Assembly: GCF_014645695.1 (NCBI RefSeq)
Contig: NZ_BMMF01000007.1
Span: forward strand, 62,001-126,000
Direction of reading: 5' to 3'
DNA from: Salinarimonas ramus
GTDB taxonomy: Bacteria > Pseudomonadota > Alphaproteobacteria > Rhizobiales > Beijerinckiaceae
Length of the DNA: 64,000 nt
The translations under genes and the position numbers were made by a program. Below, in pieces: positions 43,088-50,629 of the stretch; position 1 is the stretch's first letter, and the number at the start of each line of letters is the position of its first letter. The notes beneath the pieces are model-generated. The model was not told the DNA's origin, did not search any database, and saw only the letters and a program-made list of their open reading frames with translations.

Positions 43088-44116
43088 ATGGCCGAGACGA
43101 GCCGGGATGCGAGCGGGGCGCCGCTCCCGAAGACGATGCGCGCCGTGATCGCTCAGGGCGGCGGCGGGCCGGACGTGCTGACGATCGTCGAGCGCCCGGT
43201 CCCCTCCCCCGGCCCCGGCGAGATCCTGGTGAAGGTCGCCGCCGCCGGCATCAACCGTCCCGACGTGATCCAGCGCGAGGGGCACTACCCCCCGCCCCCC
43301 GGCGCGCCGGACGTGCTCGGCCTCGAGATCGCGGGCACGGTCGTCGCCCGCGGCGAGGGCGTCTCCCGCTACTCCATCGGAGAAGCTGTGATGGCGCTCG
43401 TGCCCGGCGGCGGCTACGCCGAATATTGCCTCGCGCATGCGGACAACGCGCTGCCGGTCCCCACCGGCCTCTCGATGGTCGAGGCAGGCGCGATTCCGGA
43501 GACCTACTTCACCGTCTGGACCAACGTGTTCGACCGAGGCCGGCTCGCTTCGGGCGAGACGCTCCTCGTCCACGGCGGCTCGTCGGGCATCGGCACGACG
43601 GCGATCCAGCTCGCCAAGGCCTTCGGCGCGCGGGTGATCGTCACCGCGGGCTCCGCCGAGAAGTGCGAGCGCTGCCTCGCGCTCGGCGCCGACCGCGCGG
43701 TGAACTACCGCGAGGAGGACTTCGTGGAAGCCGCCAAGGACTTCACCGACGGGCGCGGCGTGGATCTCATCCTCGACATGGTGGGCGGCGACTACATCCC
43801 GCGCAATTACGAAGCCGCGGGCGTGGAGGGACGCATCGTCCAGATCGCCTTCCTGAAGAGCCCCAAGGTCGAGGTGGACTTCCGCCGCCTGATGATGAAG
43901 CGCCTCACCCACACCGGCTCGACGCTGCGCCCGCGCACGGTGGCCCAGAAGGCCGAGATCGCCGCCGCGCTGACCCGCGAGGTCGTCCCCCTCATCGGAG
44001 AAGGCCGCTGCCGCCCGGTGATCGATTCGACCTATCCGCTGGAGGACGTCCGCGCCGCGCATGCGCGGATGGATTCGAGCGCGCATGTGGGGAAGATCGT
44101 GCTGACGATGGGGTGA
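43088..44116 (+). CDS. NAD(P)H-quinone oxidoreductase, PIG3 family
   Basis: A 342-residue zinc-free medium-chain dehydrogenase of the quinone oxidoreductase/TP53I3 (PIG3) type. It opens MRAVIAQGGGGPDVLTIVERPVP at residue 18. Substrate-domain motifs are GINRPDVIQREGHYPPP and LGLEIAGTVVARG. The NADPH-binding segment is LVHGGSSGIGTTAIQLAKAFGARV in pieces (about residues 158-180), with AGSAEKCERCLALGADRAVNYREEDF after it. Length and sequence are normal. ATG 43088 has GAGGGAGACGAACC upstream. It is divergent from DUF1192. Confidence 0.94.
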   Translation: MAETSRDASGAPLPKTMRAVIAQGGGGPDVLTIVERPVPSPGPGEILVKVAAAGINRPDVIQREGHYPPPPGAPDVLGLEIAGTVVARGEGVSRYSIGEAVMALVPGGGYAEYCLAHADNALPVPTGLSMVEAGAIPETYFTVWTNVFDRGRLASGETLLVHGGSSGIGTTAIQLAKAFGARVIVTAGSAEKCERCLALGADRAVNYREEDFVEAAKDFTDGRGVDLILDMVGGDYIPRNYEAAGVEGRIVQIAFLKSPKVEVDFRRLMMKRLTHTGSTLRPRTVAQKAEIAAALTREVVPLIGEGRCRPVIDSTYPLEDVRAAHARMDSSAHVGKIVLTMG

Positions 44117-44240
44117 TGGGTGCACTTGCGAGGAGTCCGCGGCGCGGACGCGTCGCATCACGCATCGACGAGAACCGCGACGCGGCTGCGCAAAAACGTT
44201 GCTTCCGGTATGGTCTCATTCGAGGAAAGGGAAGGACGCT

Positions 44241-44429
44241 ATGGACACCGTGCTGCTGACGAACGCCGAGGGTCCGATCATCGATGATGCGTGGCTGAAG
44301 CGCGAGGTTCTTCCCGTCATCGAACGCGTCGACCGAGGCGAGGAGGACACCGTGCCGCTCGAGGAGGCGTTCGCAAAAGTCGAGGAACGCTACTTGGCGC
44401 GCAAGGCAGCCGACCGCGGCGGAGAATGA
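44241..44429 (+). CDS. Small acidic protein, antitoxin-like
   Basis: A 62-residue charged helical protein (DDAWLKREVLPVIERV ... AFAKVEERYLARKAADRGG). ATG 44241 follows GGGAAGGACGCT, a good ribosome binding site. Its size, acidity and ATGA overlap with a short following frame are reminiscent of the antitoxin partner in a type II toxin-antitoxin operon. I do not recognise a defined family, and no intact toxin follows. Confidence 0.55.
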   Translation: MDTVLLTNAEGPIIDDAWLKREVLPVIERVDRGEEDTVPLEEAFAKVEERYLARKAADRGGE

Positions 44430-44467
44430 ACGCGAAGCCGGTCACCTCCATTCGGTTCTCGTGCTGA
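44426..44467 (+). pseudogene. Possible toxin remnant
   Basis: ATG 44426 overlaps the stop of the small acidic gene (ATGA) and reads MNAKPVTSIRFSC then TGA. The IRFS beginning resembles the start of RelE/ParE toxins. One base later, another frame continues with AEDH, as if a base was inserted, but it then loses any resemblance. Too short to be sure. Confidence 0.22.
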
Positions 44468-44528
44468 GGATCATCCCCCCGGGCGGCGATCTCCCCGGCG
44501 AGCGTCCATAGCCCACCCTCCATCCTCG

Positions 44529-44557
44529 TTGCGCCGCGCGCGCGAAACGCCTATATT
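44529..44557 (+). promoter_or_regulatory. Sigma-70-type promoter of the DUF1013 gene
   Basis: TTGCGC (44529-44534), 17-base spacer, TATATT (44552-44557). It lies about 130 bases upstream of the GTG start of the DUF1013 gene. Confidence 0.6.
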
Positions 44558-44689
44558 CCCCGCGTCCCCTCACAATCGGGTACGTCGTCGCTCCGGCCGG
44601 GTCCGGGTCGGAGCACGGAGAAGGTTTGCCGCGCGCCGGCGCATCGCGAGAGATCCCGCGGTCCGGCGTTCGTTTCAGGAGGAAGTCCC

Positions 44690-45430
44690 GTGTCCGCTGT
44701 TCCCTTGATGCCGAAGGCGACCGCCGTCTGGCTCGTCGAGAACACCTCGCTGACGTTCGACCAGATCGCCGACTTCTGCAAGCTCCACCCCCTCGAGGTG
44801 AAGGGCATCGCCGACGGCGAGGTCGCGGCCGGCATCAAGGGCTCGAACCCGATCACGACGGGGCAGCTCACGCACGACGAGATCGAGAAGGCGCAGAAGG
44901 ACACGAATTATCGTCTCAGGCTCGCCCCGCCCAAGGTGCGCCTGCCCGAGATCAAGACGAAGCGCGGCCCGCGCTACACGCCGGTGTCGCGCCGCCAGGA
45001 TCGCCCGAACGCGATCCTCTGGCTCTTGCGCAACCATCCCGAGCTCAAGGACGCGCAGATCATGCGCCTCGTCGGCACGACGAAGCATACGATCCAGCAG
45101 ATCCGCGACCGCACCCACTGGAACTCCGCCTCCCTCGCGCCGATGGATCCGGTGACATTGGGCCTGTGCTCGCAGATCGATCTCGACCTCGAGGTCCAGC
45201 GCGCCGCCAAGGACCGTCCGGTGACGCCCGTCGTCGACGGCGGCCAGACGCTGCTGCCCGCGGACGTGTCGACGAACCCCGACTACGAGCCCTCCTACGA
45301 GCCGGAGGACGAGTACGGCGGCTACGGCGCCCAGCGCCGCCGCGAGGACGTGGAGCGCGCCGAGGCCGATTCGGTCTTCGCCAAGCTCAAGAACCTGCGC
45401 GGCCCGCAGGAGGAAGAGGACGAGGGCTGA
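44690..45430 (+). CDS. Cell-cycle transcriptional regulator, DUF1013 (TrcR family)
   Basis: A 246-residue cytosolic protein conserved in alphaproteobacteria and described in the literature as an essential cell-cycle transcription regulator (TrcR in Rhodobacter/Sinorhizobium annotation). Two helix-turn-helix-like parts are visible: ENTSLTFDQIADFCKLHPLEVKGIADGE in pieces (residues about 17-45) and LLRNHPELKDAQIMRLVGTTKHTIQQIRD in pieces (about 110-140). An acidic tail follows. GTG 44690 is preceded by CAGGAGGAAG, a very strong site. It is monocistronic, with a promoter at 44529 and a terminator at 45460. Confidence 0.92.
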   Translation: MSAVPLMPKATAVWLVENTSLTFDQIADFCKLHPLEVKGIADGEVAAGIKGSNPITTGQLTHDEIEKAQKDTNYRLRLAPPKVRLPEIKTKRGPRYTPVSRRQDRPNAILWLLRNHPELKDAQIMRLVGTTKHTIQQIRDRTHWNSASLAPMDPVTLGLCSQIDLDLEVQRAAKDRPVTPVVDGGQTLLPADVSTNPDYEPSYEPEDEYGGYGAQRRREDVERAEADSVFAKLKNLRGPQEEEDEG

Positions 45431-45459
45431 GCGCCTCGCTCCACGTCGGACGATCCAAC

Positions 45460-45490
45460 GAAGGCGGCTCCTCGGGGCCGCCTTCTTTCG
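45460..45490 (+). terminator. Rho-independent terminator of the DUF1013 gene
   Basis: GAAGGCGGC pairs with GCCGCCTTC around an 8-base loop, followed by TTTCG. A smaller dyad CTTTCGTT (45485-45492) / AACGAAAG (45504-45511) follows at once; it could be an operator for the next unit. The remaining bases up to 45647 show nothing clear. Confidence 0.85.
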
Positions 45491-45647
45491 TTTCGCGAGC
45501 CGTAACGAAAGACGCACGAAACACGATTCCTCCCGCGTGACGTCGTGGCGCAACGTGGGCCGGCGATGGTCCGCGCCGTCGAGAGGCGCGGATCGCAGGA
45601 GCGGACGCGGTCTCTCGGCGGAACACCAACCGTCCGGAGAACACGCC

Positions 45648-45881
45648 ATGTCCACGCTCAACCAACGCCGTCTCGCCGTCCTGGCGGCGGCCGAACCGGC
45701 CCCGGCCGTCGCCGCGCGGCTCTCGCTCCTCTCGCGCCTGCACGGCACCCTCGCCATGTGGCACGCCCGTGCCCAGGGTCGGCGTCAGCTCGCACAGATG
45801 AGCCCCTACATGCTGGCCGACATCGGGATCACTCCGTGCCAGGCGCAGTTCGAGGCGGCCAAGCCGTTCTGGCGCGCGTGA
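45648..45881 (+). CDS. DUF1127 domain small protein
   Basis: A 77-residue basic protein. Its C-terminal half is the DUF1127 motif: QLAQMSPYMLADIGITPCQAQFEAAKPFW in pieces (residues about 46-75). In related bacteria such Arg-rich proteins bind RNA or affect phosphate, polyamine or stress metabolism. ATG 45648 follows CCGGAGAACACGCC; the frame opens earlier (45537) without a family match. It is the first of three closely spaced small genes (DUF1127, exported, membrane). Confidence 0.88.
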   Translation: MSTLNQRRLAVLAAAEPAPAVAARLSLLSRLHGTLAMWHARAQGRRQLAQMSPYMLADIGITPCQAQFEAAKPFWRA

Positions 45882-45899
45882 GAGGCCGGAGGAGAGACG

Positions 45900-46226
45900 A
45901 TGTCCTTCCCACCGGCTCCGATCCGCCGCCTCCTGGTCTGCGGCCTCGCCATCGCCGCCTTCCTCGCCCCGCTCGCCCTCCACGCGAGCGTGGGCGAGGC
46001 CAAGCGCCAGGACCGCCTGCCCGCCGCGCCGCGGGCCATGCTCGAGACGGACGAGATCGCCCCGTGCGACGCCCGCCCGTGGCTCAATCGCGCACCTTCG
46101 TGCATGCGCGCTGCAACCCGAACCGAGCCGCCGCGTTTGGTGCGGGTGATCACGATCGAGCGGCTCGCCGGCCCTTCGACCTCGATCCTCGAGCGCACGG
46201 CGCTCGTCGAGGTCGCCGCGCGCTGA
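45900..46226 (+). CDS. Small exported protein of unknown function
   Basis: A 108-residue protein with a signal-type segment at residues 9-30 (RLLVCGLAIAAFLAPLALHASV), then a hydrophilic part with two Cys (APCDARPWLNRAPSC) that could form a disulfide. GGAGGAGAG precedes the start closely. It has no recognised family. It is 18 bases after the DUF1127 stop and probably cotranscribed. Confidence 0.65.
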   Translation: MSFPPAPIRRLLVCGLAIAAFLAPLALHASVGEAKRQDRLPAAPRAMLETDEIAPCDARPWLNRAPSCMRAATRTEPPRLVRVITIERLAGPSTSILERTALVEVAAR

Positions 46227-46249
46227 GAGCCATCACGGAGACGAGACCG

Positions 46250-46441
46250 ATGAACCAGTCCACCCTGTCCCGTTCCCTGCCCGACGCCGTCGCCGAGGCC
46301 CGCGCTCGCTCCGCCCCGCGCGCGATCGCCGTCGCGGCGCCGGTCGAGGGCGAGGCCCCCAATTGGCGCGTCGCCGCGCTGGGCTTTTGCGTGTCGCTCG
46401 CCGCGACGGTGACGCTCGCCTTCGGTCTCGCGGCCCTCTGA
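46250..46441 (+). CDS. Small single-pass membrane protein
   Basis: A 63-residue protein with one C-terminal membrane helix (residues about 41-63, VAALGFCVSLAATVTLAFGLAAL) and a soluble, Ala/Arg-rich N-terminus. ACGGAGACGAGACCG precedes ATG 46250. It has no recognised family. It is likely the third gene of the DUF1127 unit and is convergent with the response regulator 32 bases away. Confidence 0.6.
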   Translation: MNQSTLSRSLPDAVAEARARSAPRAIAVAAPVEGEAPNWRVAALGFCVSLAATVTLAFGLAAL

Positions 46442-46473
46442 GCCGCGGGACCTCTCTTACCGGAAGACCCCTC

Positions 46474-47220
46474 TCAATCCTCCTGCCCCTGCGGGTGATA
46501 GATGTAGCCCGCGCCGCGCACGGTCTTGATGTAGCGTGGCCGTGCCGGGTCCGGCTCGATCTTGCGACGCATGCGCGTGATGCGCACGTCGATGGAGCGA
46601 TCGAAGGCGTCCGGATCCCGCGCATCGGCGAGATCGAGCAGCCGGTCGCGCGAGAGCACGCGGCCGGGATGGTCGTGGAAGGCCTTCAAGAGCGCGAATT
46701 CCGAGCGGGTGAGCACGAGCCGCCCGCCGTCCTCGTCGCGCAGCTGGTAGCTGTCGAGGTGCAGCCATTTGGTGCCGAAGCGCACCGCGTTCTCCGCCGG
46801 CGCCGCGTTCGCCGCCGCGGAGCCGGTCGCCGGCCCGCCCCCTCCCCGCCTCAGGACGGAGCGGATGCGCGCCACGAGCTCGCGCAGCTCGCAGGGCTTC
46901 GCCAGGTAGTCGTCCGCGCCGAGCTCGAGGCCGACCACGCGGTCGATGGGGCTCGCGGTGGCGGTGAGCATGATCACCGGCAGGTCCGGCCCCGCCTCCG
47001 TCGCCGATTTCAGCCGCCGCACGATGGAGAGCCCGTCCTCCTCCGGCATGTTGAGGTCGAGGACGACGAGATCCGCTCGCCGCTCGCCCAGCGTCGCGAA
47101 CAGGCTCGCGCCGCCGTCGCAGAGCGCGACGTCGAATCCGTGCATCTTGAGGTAATCGCCCACCATCTCGCGGGCGGCGGGCTCGTCGTCAACGACGAGG
47201 ATGCGATGCCCGGTCGTCAT
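46474..47220 (-). CDS. Response regulator, OmpR/PhoB family
   Basis: A 248-residue two-component regulator. The receiver domain (about 5-120) has acidic residues D11-D12, phospho-acceptor Asp55 in VVLDLNMPEEDG and the switch Lys in YLAKPCELREL. The winged-helix DNA-binding domain (about 150-245) has LTRSEFALLKAFHDHPGRVLSRDRLLD in pieces and IDVRITRMRRKIEPDP. It is the last gene of the four-gene operon and overlaps the preceding kinase by ATGA, so it is the likely output of that kinase. Confidence 0.95.
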   Translation of the reverse strand: MTTGHRILVVDDEPAAREMVGDYLKMHGFDVALCDGGASLFATLGERRADLVVLDLNMPEEDGLSIVRRLKSATEAGPDLPVIMLTATASPIDRVVGLELGADDYLAKPCELRELVARIRSVLRRGGGGPATGSAAANAAPAENAVRFGTKWLHLDSYQLRDEDGGRLVLTRSEFALLKAFHDHPGRVLSRDRLLDLADARDPDAFDRSIDVRITRMRRKIEPDPARPRYIKTVRGAGYIYHPQGQED

Positions 47221-48980
47221 GCGAAGGCGCTCCCGGCAAGGCGCCCGGCCAGCGGGATGCGCAGGGTGAAGGTCGAGCCCCTCCCCGGCCCCGCGCTCTC
47301 GGCCGAGGCCTCGCCCTCGTGCAGCTCGGCGATGCGGCGCACGATGGACAGGCCGAGCCCCGTGGAGCTCTCGCCCGCCGTGGGCTTGGCGGAGAGGCGC
47401 TGGAAGCGCCCGAAGACGCGCGCGACGTCCTCCGGCATCAGCCCCGGCCCCACGTCGGTGACGAGGACGACGCCGCTCCCCTCGCGGGTCTGCGCCGCGA
47501 TGTCGATCGGCGCGCCGCGGGGACTGTACTTCACGGCGTTGGAGACGAGGTTCTCGATCGCCTCGCGCAGCCGGTCCTGGTCGCCGAGCACGAAGACCTC
47601 GCCCGCCGTGTCGATACGGATCGTCTGCTCCTTGCGCTCGGCCAGCGGCCGGTTCGCCTCCGCGACGTCGCGGGCGAGCGCGGCGAGGTCCACCACCTCG
47701 CGCCTGACCGTGATGTCGAGGGCGTCGTTCATCGCGTCGGCGACGAGGGTCGAGACCATGTCGGTGAGGCGGAGCGCCGTCTCCCGGATGTGGCCCACCT
47801 GCGCGCGCATGCCGTCGAGGGGCGGCGGCGAGACGGCGATGAGATCGCCCAGCATCTCCGCGCGCCCGAGGATCACCGCGAGCGGGTTCTTCAGGTCGTG
47901 CGCCACCGTGCCGAGGATCTCGCTCTTGAGCCGGTTGGAGCGCGTGAGGTCGGCGCGCTGGTCGGCGAGGCGGCGATTGGCGCGGATCAGCTCGGCGGTG
48001 CGCGCGACGACGCGCTCCTCGAGCCTGGCGTTCGCCTCCTGCAGCTCCTCGTGGAGGATGACGTTGTCGAAGGCGACCGACAGGCGGCTCGAGAACAGTT
48101 CGACGAGGGCGCGGTCCGTCTCCGACAGCGGACGTTCCGCCTCGATGACGACGACGACCTCGCGCCCGCTCCCCGTGCGCGAATAGAGAACGGAGCGGAC
48201 GCCCTCGAAGGCATGGGCGTGGCTCTCGAGCGCCGAGCGCACGCAGGCCTCGAGATCGGCGCCGAGCGCCGGACCCTCGGGGTCGGCGTGCGGCCCGTAG
48301 CAGCCCGAGGCCGCGAGCACGGTGAGCGCCTCGCCGACGGCGTTCTCGCGAAGGACGAGGATGCCCGCGCAATCGACGCCGAGCAGCGTCGCGATCTGGG
48401 TCAGCACGCCCTGGGCGAGCTTGCGCACGGAGCGCAGGTCGAACAGCATGGCGGCCGCGTCGACGATGATCTCGAGGCCGCGCCGCGTCGCCTCGAGCCG
48501 CTGCAGCTGCTGCCAGCTGCGAAGCGCCGCGGTGACGGAGGTGAACAGCTTGTCGGCGGTGAGCTCGGTCTTCGCCTTGTAGTCGTTGATGTCGTAATCG
48601 ACGATGACGGCGCGCTCCGGCGCCTGGCCCGGCTGGCCCGTGCGCAGGATGATGCGCACGGTGCGATTCCCCAATTCGCGCCGGATGTCGTCGACCAGGG
48701 TGAGGCCGGCGTCGTCGCTCTCCATCACCACGTCGAGGAGCACGACGGCGATGTCCGGCCGCGCGGCGAGGATCTCCTTGCCCTCACGCGCCGAGTAGGC
48801 GGAGAGGATCTCGAGGCCCTGTCCGTCGAGCGCGTAATCGTAGAGCGCGAAGCGCGTGCCCTCGTGCACCGACCGGTCGTCGTCGACGACGAGGATCGTC
48901 CACGCGCCGCGCGCGCCGGCCACCCCCGGCTCGCCGCTGGGGGAGCCTTCTTCGAGGATCTCGACGAACTCGTCGCTCAT
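47217..48980 (-). CDS. Receiver-DUF3369-histidine kinase hybrid protein
   Basis: A 587-residue cytosolic protein without membrane segments. It has an N-terminal receiver (about 27-150, phospho-acceptor Asp83 in VVLLDVVMESDD), DUF3369, a GAF-like sensor (about 150-310), and a coiled coil (310-350). HisKA follows with His361 in TVAHDLKNPLAV, then HATPase with N-box ENLVSNAVKYSP and G2 STGLGLSIV. This arrangement accepts a phosphoryl group and passes a signal to the response regulator encoded next. ATG 48980 (MSDEFVEIL) is chosen; longer in-frame starts run into the intergenic gap. It is separated from the binding protein by 38 bases. Confidence 0.94.
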   Translation of the reverse strand: MSDEFVEILEEGSPSGEPGVAGARGAWTILVVDDDRSVHEGTRFALYDYALDGQGLEILSAYSAREGKEILAARPDIAVVLLDVVMESDDAGLTLVDDIRRELGNRTVRIILRTGQPGQAPERAVIVDYDINDYKAKTELTADKLFTSVTAALRSWQQLQRLEATRRGLEIIVDAAAMLFDLRSVRKLAQGVLTQIATLLGVDCAGILVLRENAVGEALTVLAASGCYGPHADPEGPALGADLEACVRSALESHAHAFEGVRSVLYSRTGSGREVVVVIEAERPLSETDRALVELFSSRLSVAFDNVILHEELQEANARLEERVVARTAELIRANRRLADQRADLTRSNRLKSEILGTVAHDLKNPLAVILGRAEMLGDLIAVSPPPLDGMRAQVGHIRETALRLTDMVSTLVADAMNDALDITVRREVVDLAALARDVAEANRPLAERKEQTIRIDTAGEVFVLGDQDRLREAIENLVSNAVKYSPRGAPIDIAAQTREGSGVVLVTDVGPGLMPEDVARVFGRFQRLSAKPTAGESSTGLGLSIVRRIAELHEGEASAESAGPGRGSTFTLRIPLAGRLAGSAFA

Positions 48981-49018
48981 GGCCGTTCTCGCTGCCGATT
49001 TCACTGCCGGCTTTCGTA

Positions 49019-50629
49019 TCATTGTACCAGGTCCACGCCCTTGAACAGATGCCGGCCCAACGGATCCATGACGAAACCGCGCACCTCCCGACGCGTCGCC
49101 ATGAACACCACCGAATGCGCGATGGGGATCCAGGGACGCGCCGCGGCCGCGATCTCCTGCGCCTCGTGGTAGAGACGCGTGCGCTCGCCCTGGTCGGAGA
49201 CCTGCTGCGCACGGCTCACCAGCGCGTCGTAGGCGGGGTCGCACCATTTGGCGACGTTGTTGCCGCCGGTGCGGGCCGCGGTGCAGCCGAGCAGCACGTT
49301 GAGGAAATTGTCCGGGTCGCCGTTGTCCCCGGTCCAGCCGAAGAGCGCGAGCGGTGCCTCTCCCGCCTGGAGCGTCAGGCGGTAGGCGTCCCAATCGGCC
49401 GTCTTCAGCGTCAGGCGGATGCCCAGCTTGGCGAGGTCGGCCTGGATCATCTCGGCGATGCGCCGGCCGTCGGGAGCGTAGGGCCGGCTCACGGGCATGT
49501 ACCACAGCTCGCTGTCGAAGCCGTCGGCGTGCCCCGCCTGCGCGAGCAGCGCCTGCGCGCGGTCGATGTCGACGGGATCGGGGACGACGGCGTCGTTGTA
49601 GGCCCACATGGTCGGCGGGATCGGGTTCTTCGCCGCGACGCCCGCCCCGCCGTAGACCGTGTCGATGATCGCCTGGCGATCGACCGCATGGCTGATCGCC
49701 TCGCGCACCAGCGGATCGTCGAAGGGCGGCATCGTCACGTTCATCGCCATGTAGCCGACGTTGAGCCCCTCCTGCTGGAGGAGGACGAGGTCGGGGTCCT
49801 GCGCGATGGCCGCGACGTCGGCGGGGTCCGGGAAGGCCATGACGTGGCACTCTCCCGAGCGCAGCTTGGTGAGGCGCACCGCCGGATTGGGCGTGATGGA
49901 GAAGACGAGCGACTCGATCGGCTGGCGCCCGCCCCAATAGTGCTCGAACATGCGGTAGCGCACCGCGACGTCCTTGCGGTAGTCGACGAGGAGGAACGGC
50001 CCCGTCCCGATGGGCCGGCGGTCGAGCTCCTCGGGCGTGCCGGCGGCGAGCACGTGCGCGGCGTACTCGGCCGAGAGGATGGCGTTGAACGGGTCGGCGA
50101 GGGTCGCCAGGAACGGGGCGTGCGGACGTGTCAGCGTGATGCGCACCGTCGTCGGGTCGAGCGCCTCGATGGAGGCGAGGAGCTCGCCCATGCCGTTGTC
50201 GCGGAAATAGTCGTAGCGCCCGCCGGAGACGTCGTGGAAGGGGTGGTCCTCCTTCCATTGCCGCTCGAGCGAGAACAGCACGTCCTGCGCCTCCATCGTC
50301 CGCGTGGGCGTGAAGTCGCCGCGGGCGTGGAACGGCACGCCCGGGCGCAGGCGGAAGGTGTAGACGCGCCCGTCCGGCGAGATTTCCCAGCTCTCCGCCA
50401 AGGCGGGCTCGAGGCTGCCCGCGCCGGGCGCGAAGGCGACGAGGGTGTCGAACATGGGGCGCGCGGCGTTCATCCCCGTCGTCGTCGTGACGAGCTGCGG
50501 GTTGAGCGCTTCGGGGTTGCCCTCCGAGCAGAAGACGAGGGTCTTGCCCGCGGCGGGGAGCGCCGGGCTCGCGAGGCCCGCGGCGAGGAGGAGCACGACG
50601 GCGAGACGACGCATGAGACCAATCCTCAT
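49019..50629 (-). CDS. Peptide/nickel-type ABC substrate-binding protein (family 5) without transporter
   Basis: A 536-residue periplasmic binding protein of family 5 (DppA/OppA-like). Residues 1-26 form a signal peptide (LAVVLLLAAGLASPALPAAG). Mature family sequence begins KTLVFCSEGNPEALNPQ; SPDGRVYTFRLRPGVPFHA and GMGELLASIEALDPTTVRI follow, and FGWTGDNGDPDNFLN and AHSVVFMATRREVRGFVMDP near the end. No ABC permease or ATPase gene is nearby. Instead it lies between two kinases, coupled to the upstream one by ATGA. It may therefore act as the ligand-binding partner of the sensor kinase, or serve a distant transporter. ATG 50629 is favoured by the overlap; ATG 50614 is possible. Confidence 0.9.
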   Translation of the reverse strand: MRIGLMRRLAVVLLLAAGLASPALPAAGKTLVFCSEGNPEALNPQLVTTTTGMNAARPMFDTLVAFAPGAGSLEPALAESWEISPDGRVYTFRLRPGVPFHARGDFTPTRTMEAQDVLFSLERQWKEDHPFHDVSGGRYDYFRDNGMGELLASIEALDPTTVRITLTRPHAPFLATLADPFNAILSAEYAAHVLAAGTPEELDRRPIGTGPFLLVDYRKDVAVRYRMFEHYWGGRQPIESLVFSITPNPAVRLTKLRSGECHVMAFPDPADVAAIAQDPDLVLLQQEGLNVGYMAMNVTMPPFDDPLVREAISHAVDRQAIIDTVYGGAGVAAKNPIPPTMWAYNDAVVPDPVDIDRAQALLAQAGHADGFDSELWYMPVSRPYAPDGRRIAEMIQADLAKLGIRLTLKTADWDAYRLTLQAGEAPLALFGWTGDNGDPDNFLNVLLGCTAARTGGNNVAKWCDPAYDALVSRAQQVSDQGERTRLYHEAQEIAAAARPWIPIAHSVVFMATRREVRGFVMDPLGRHLFKGVDLVQ

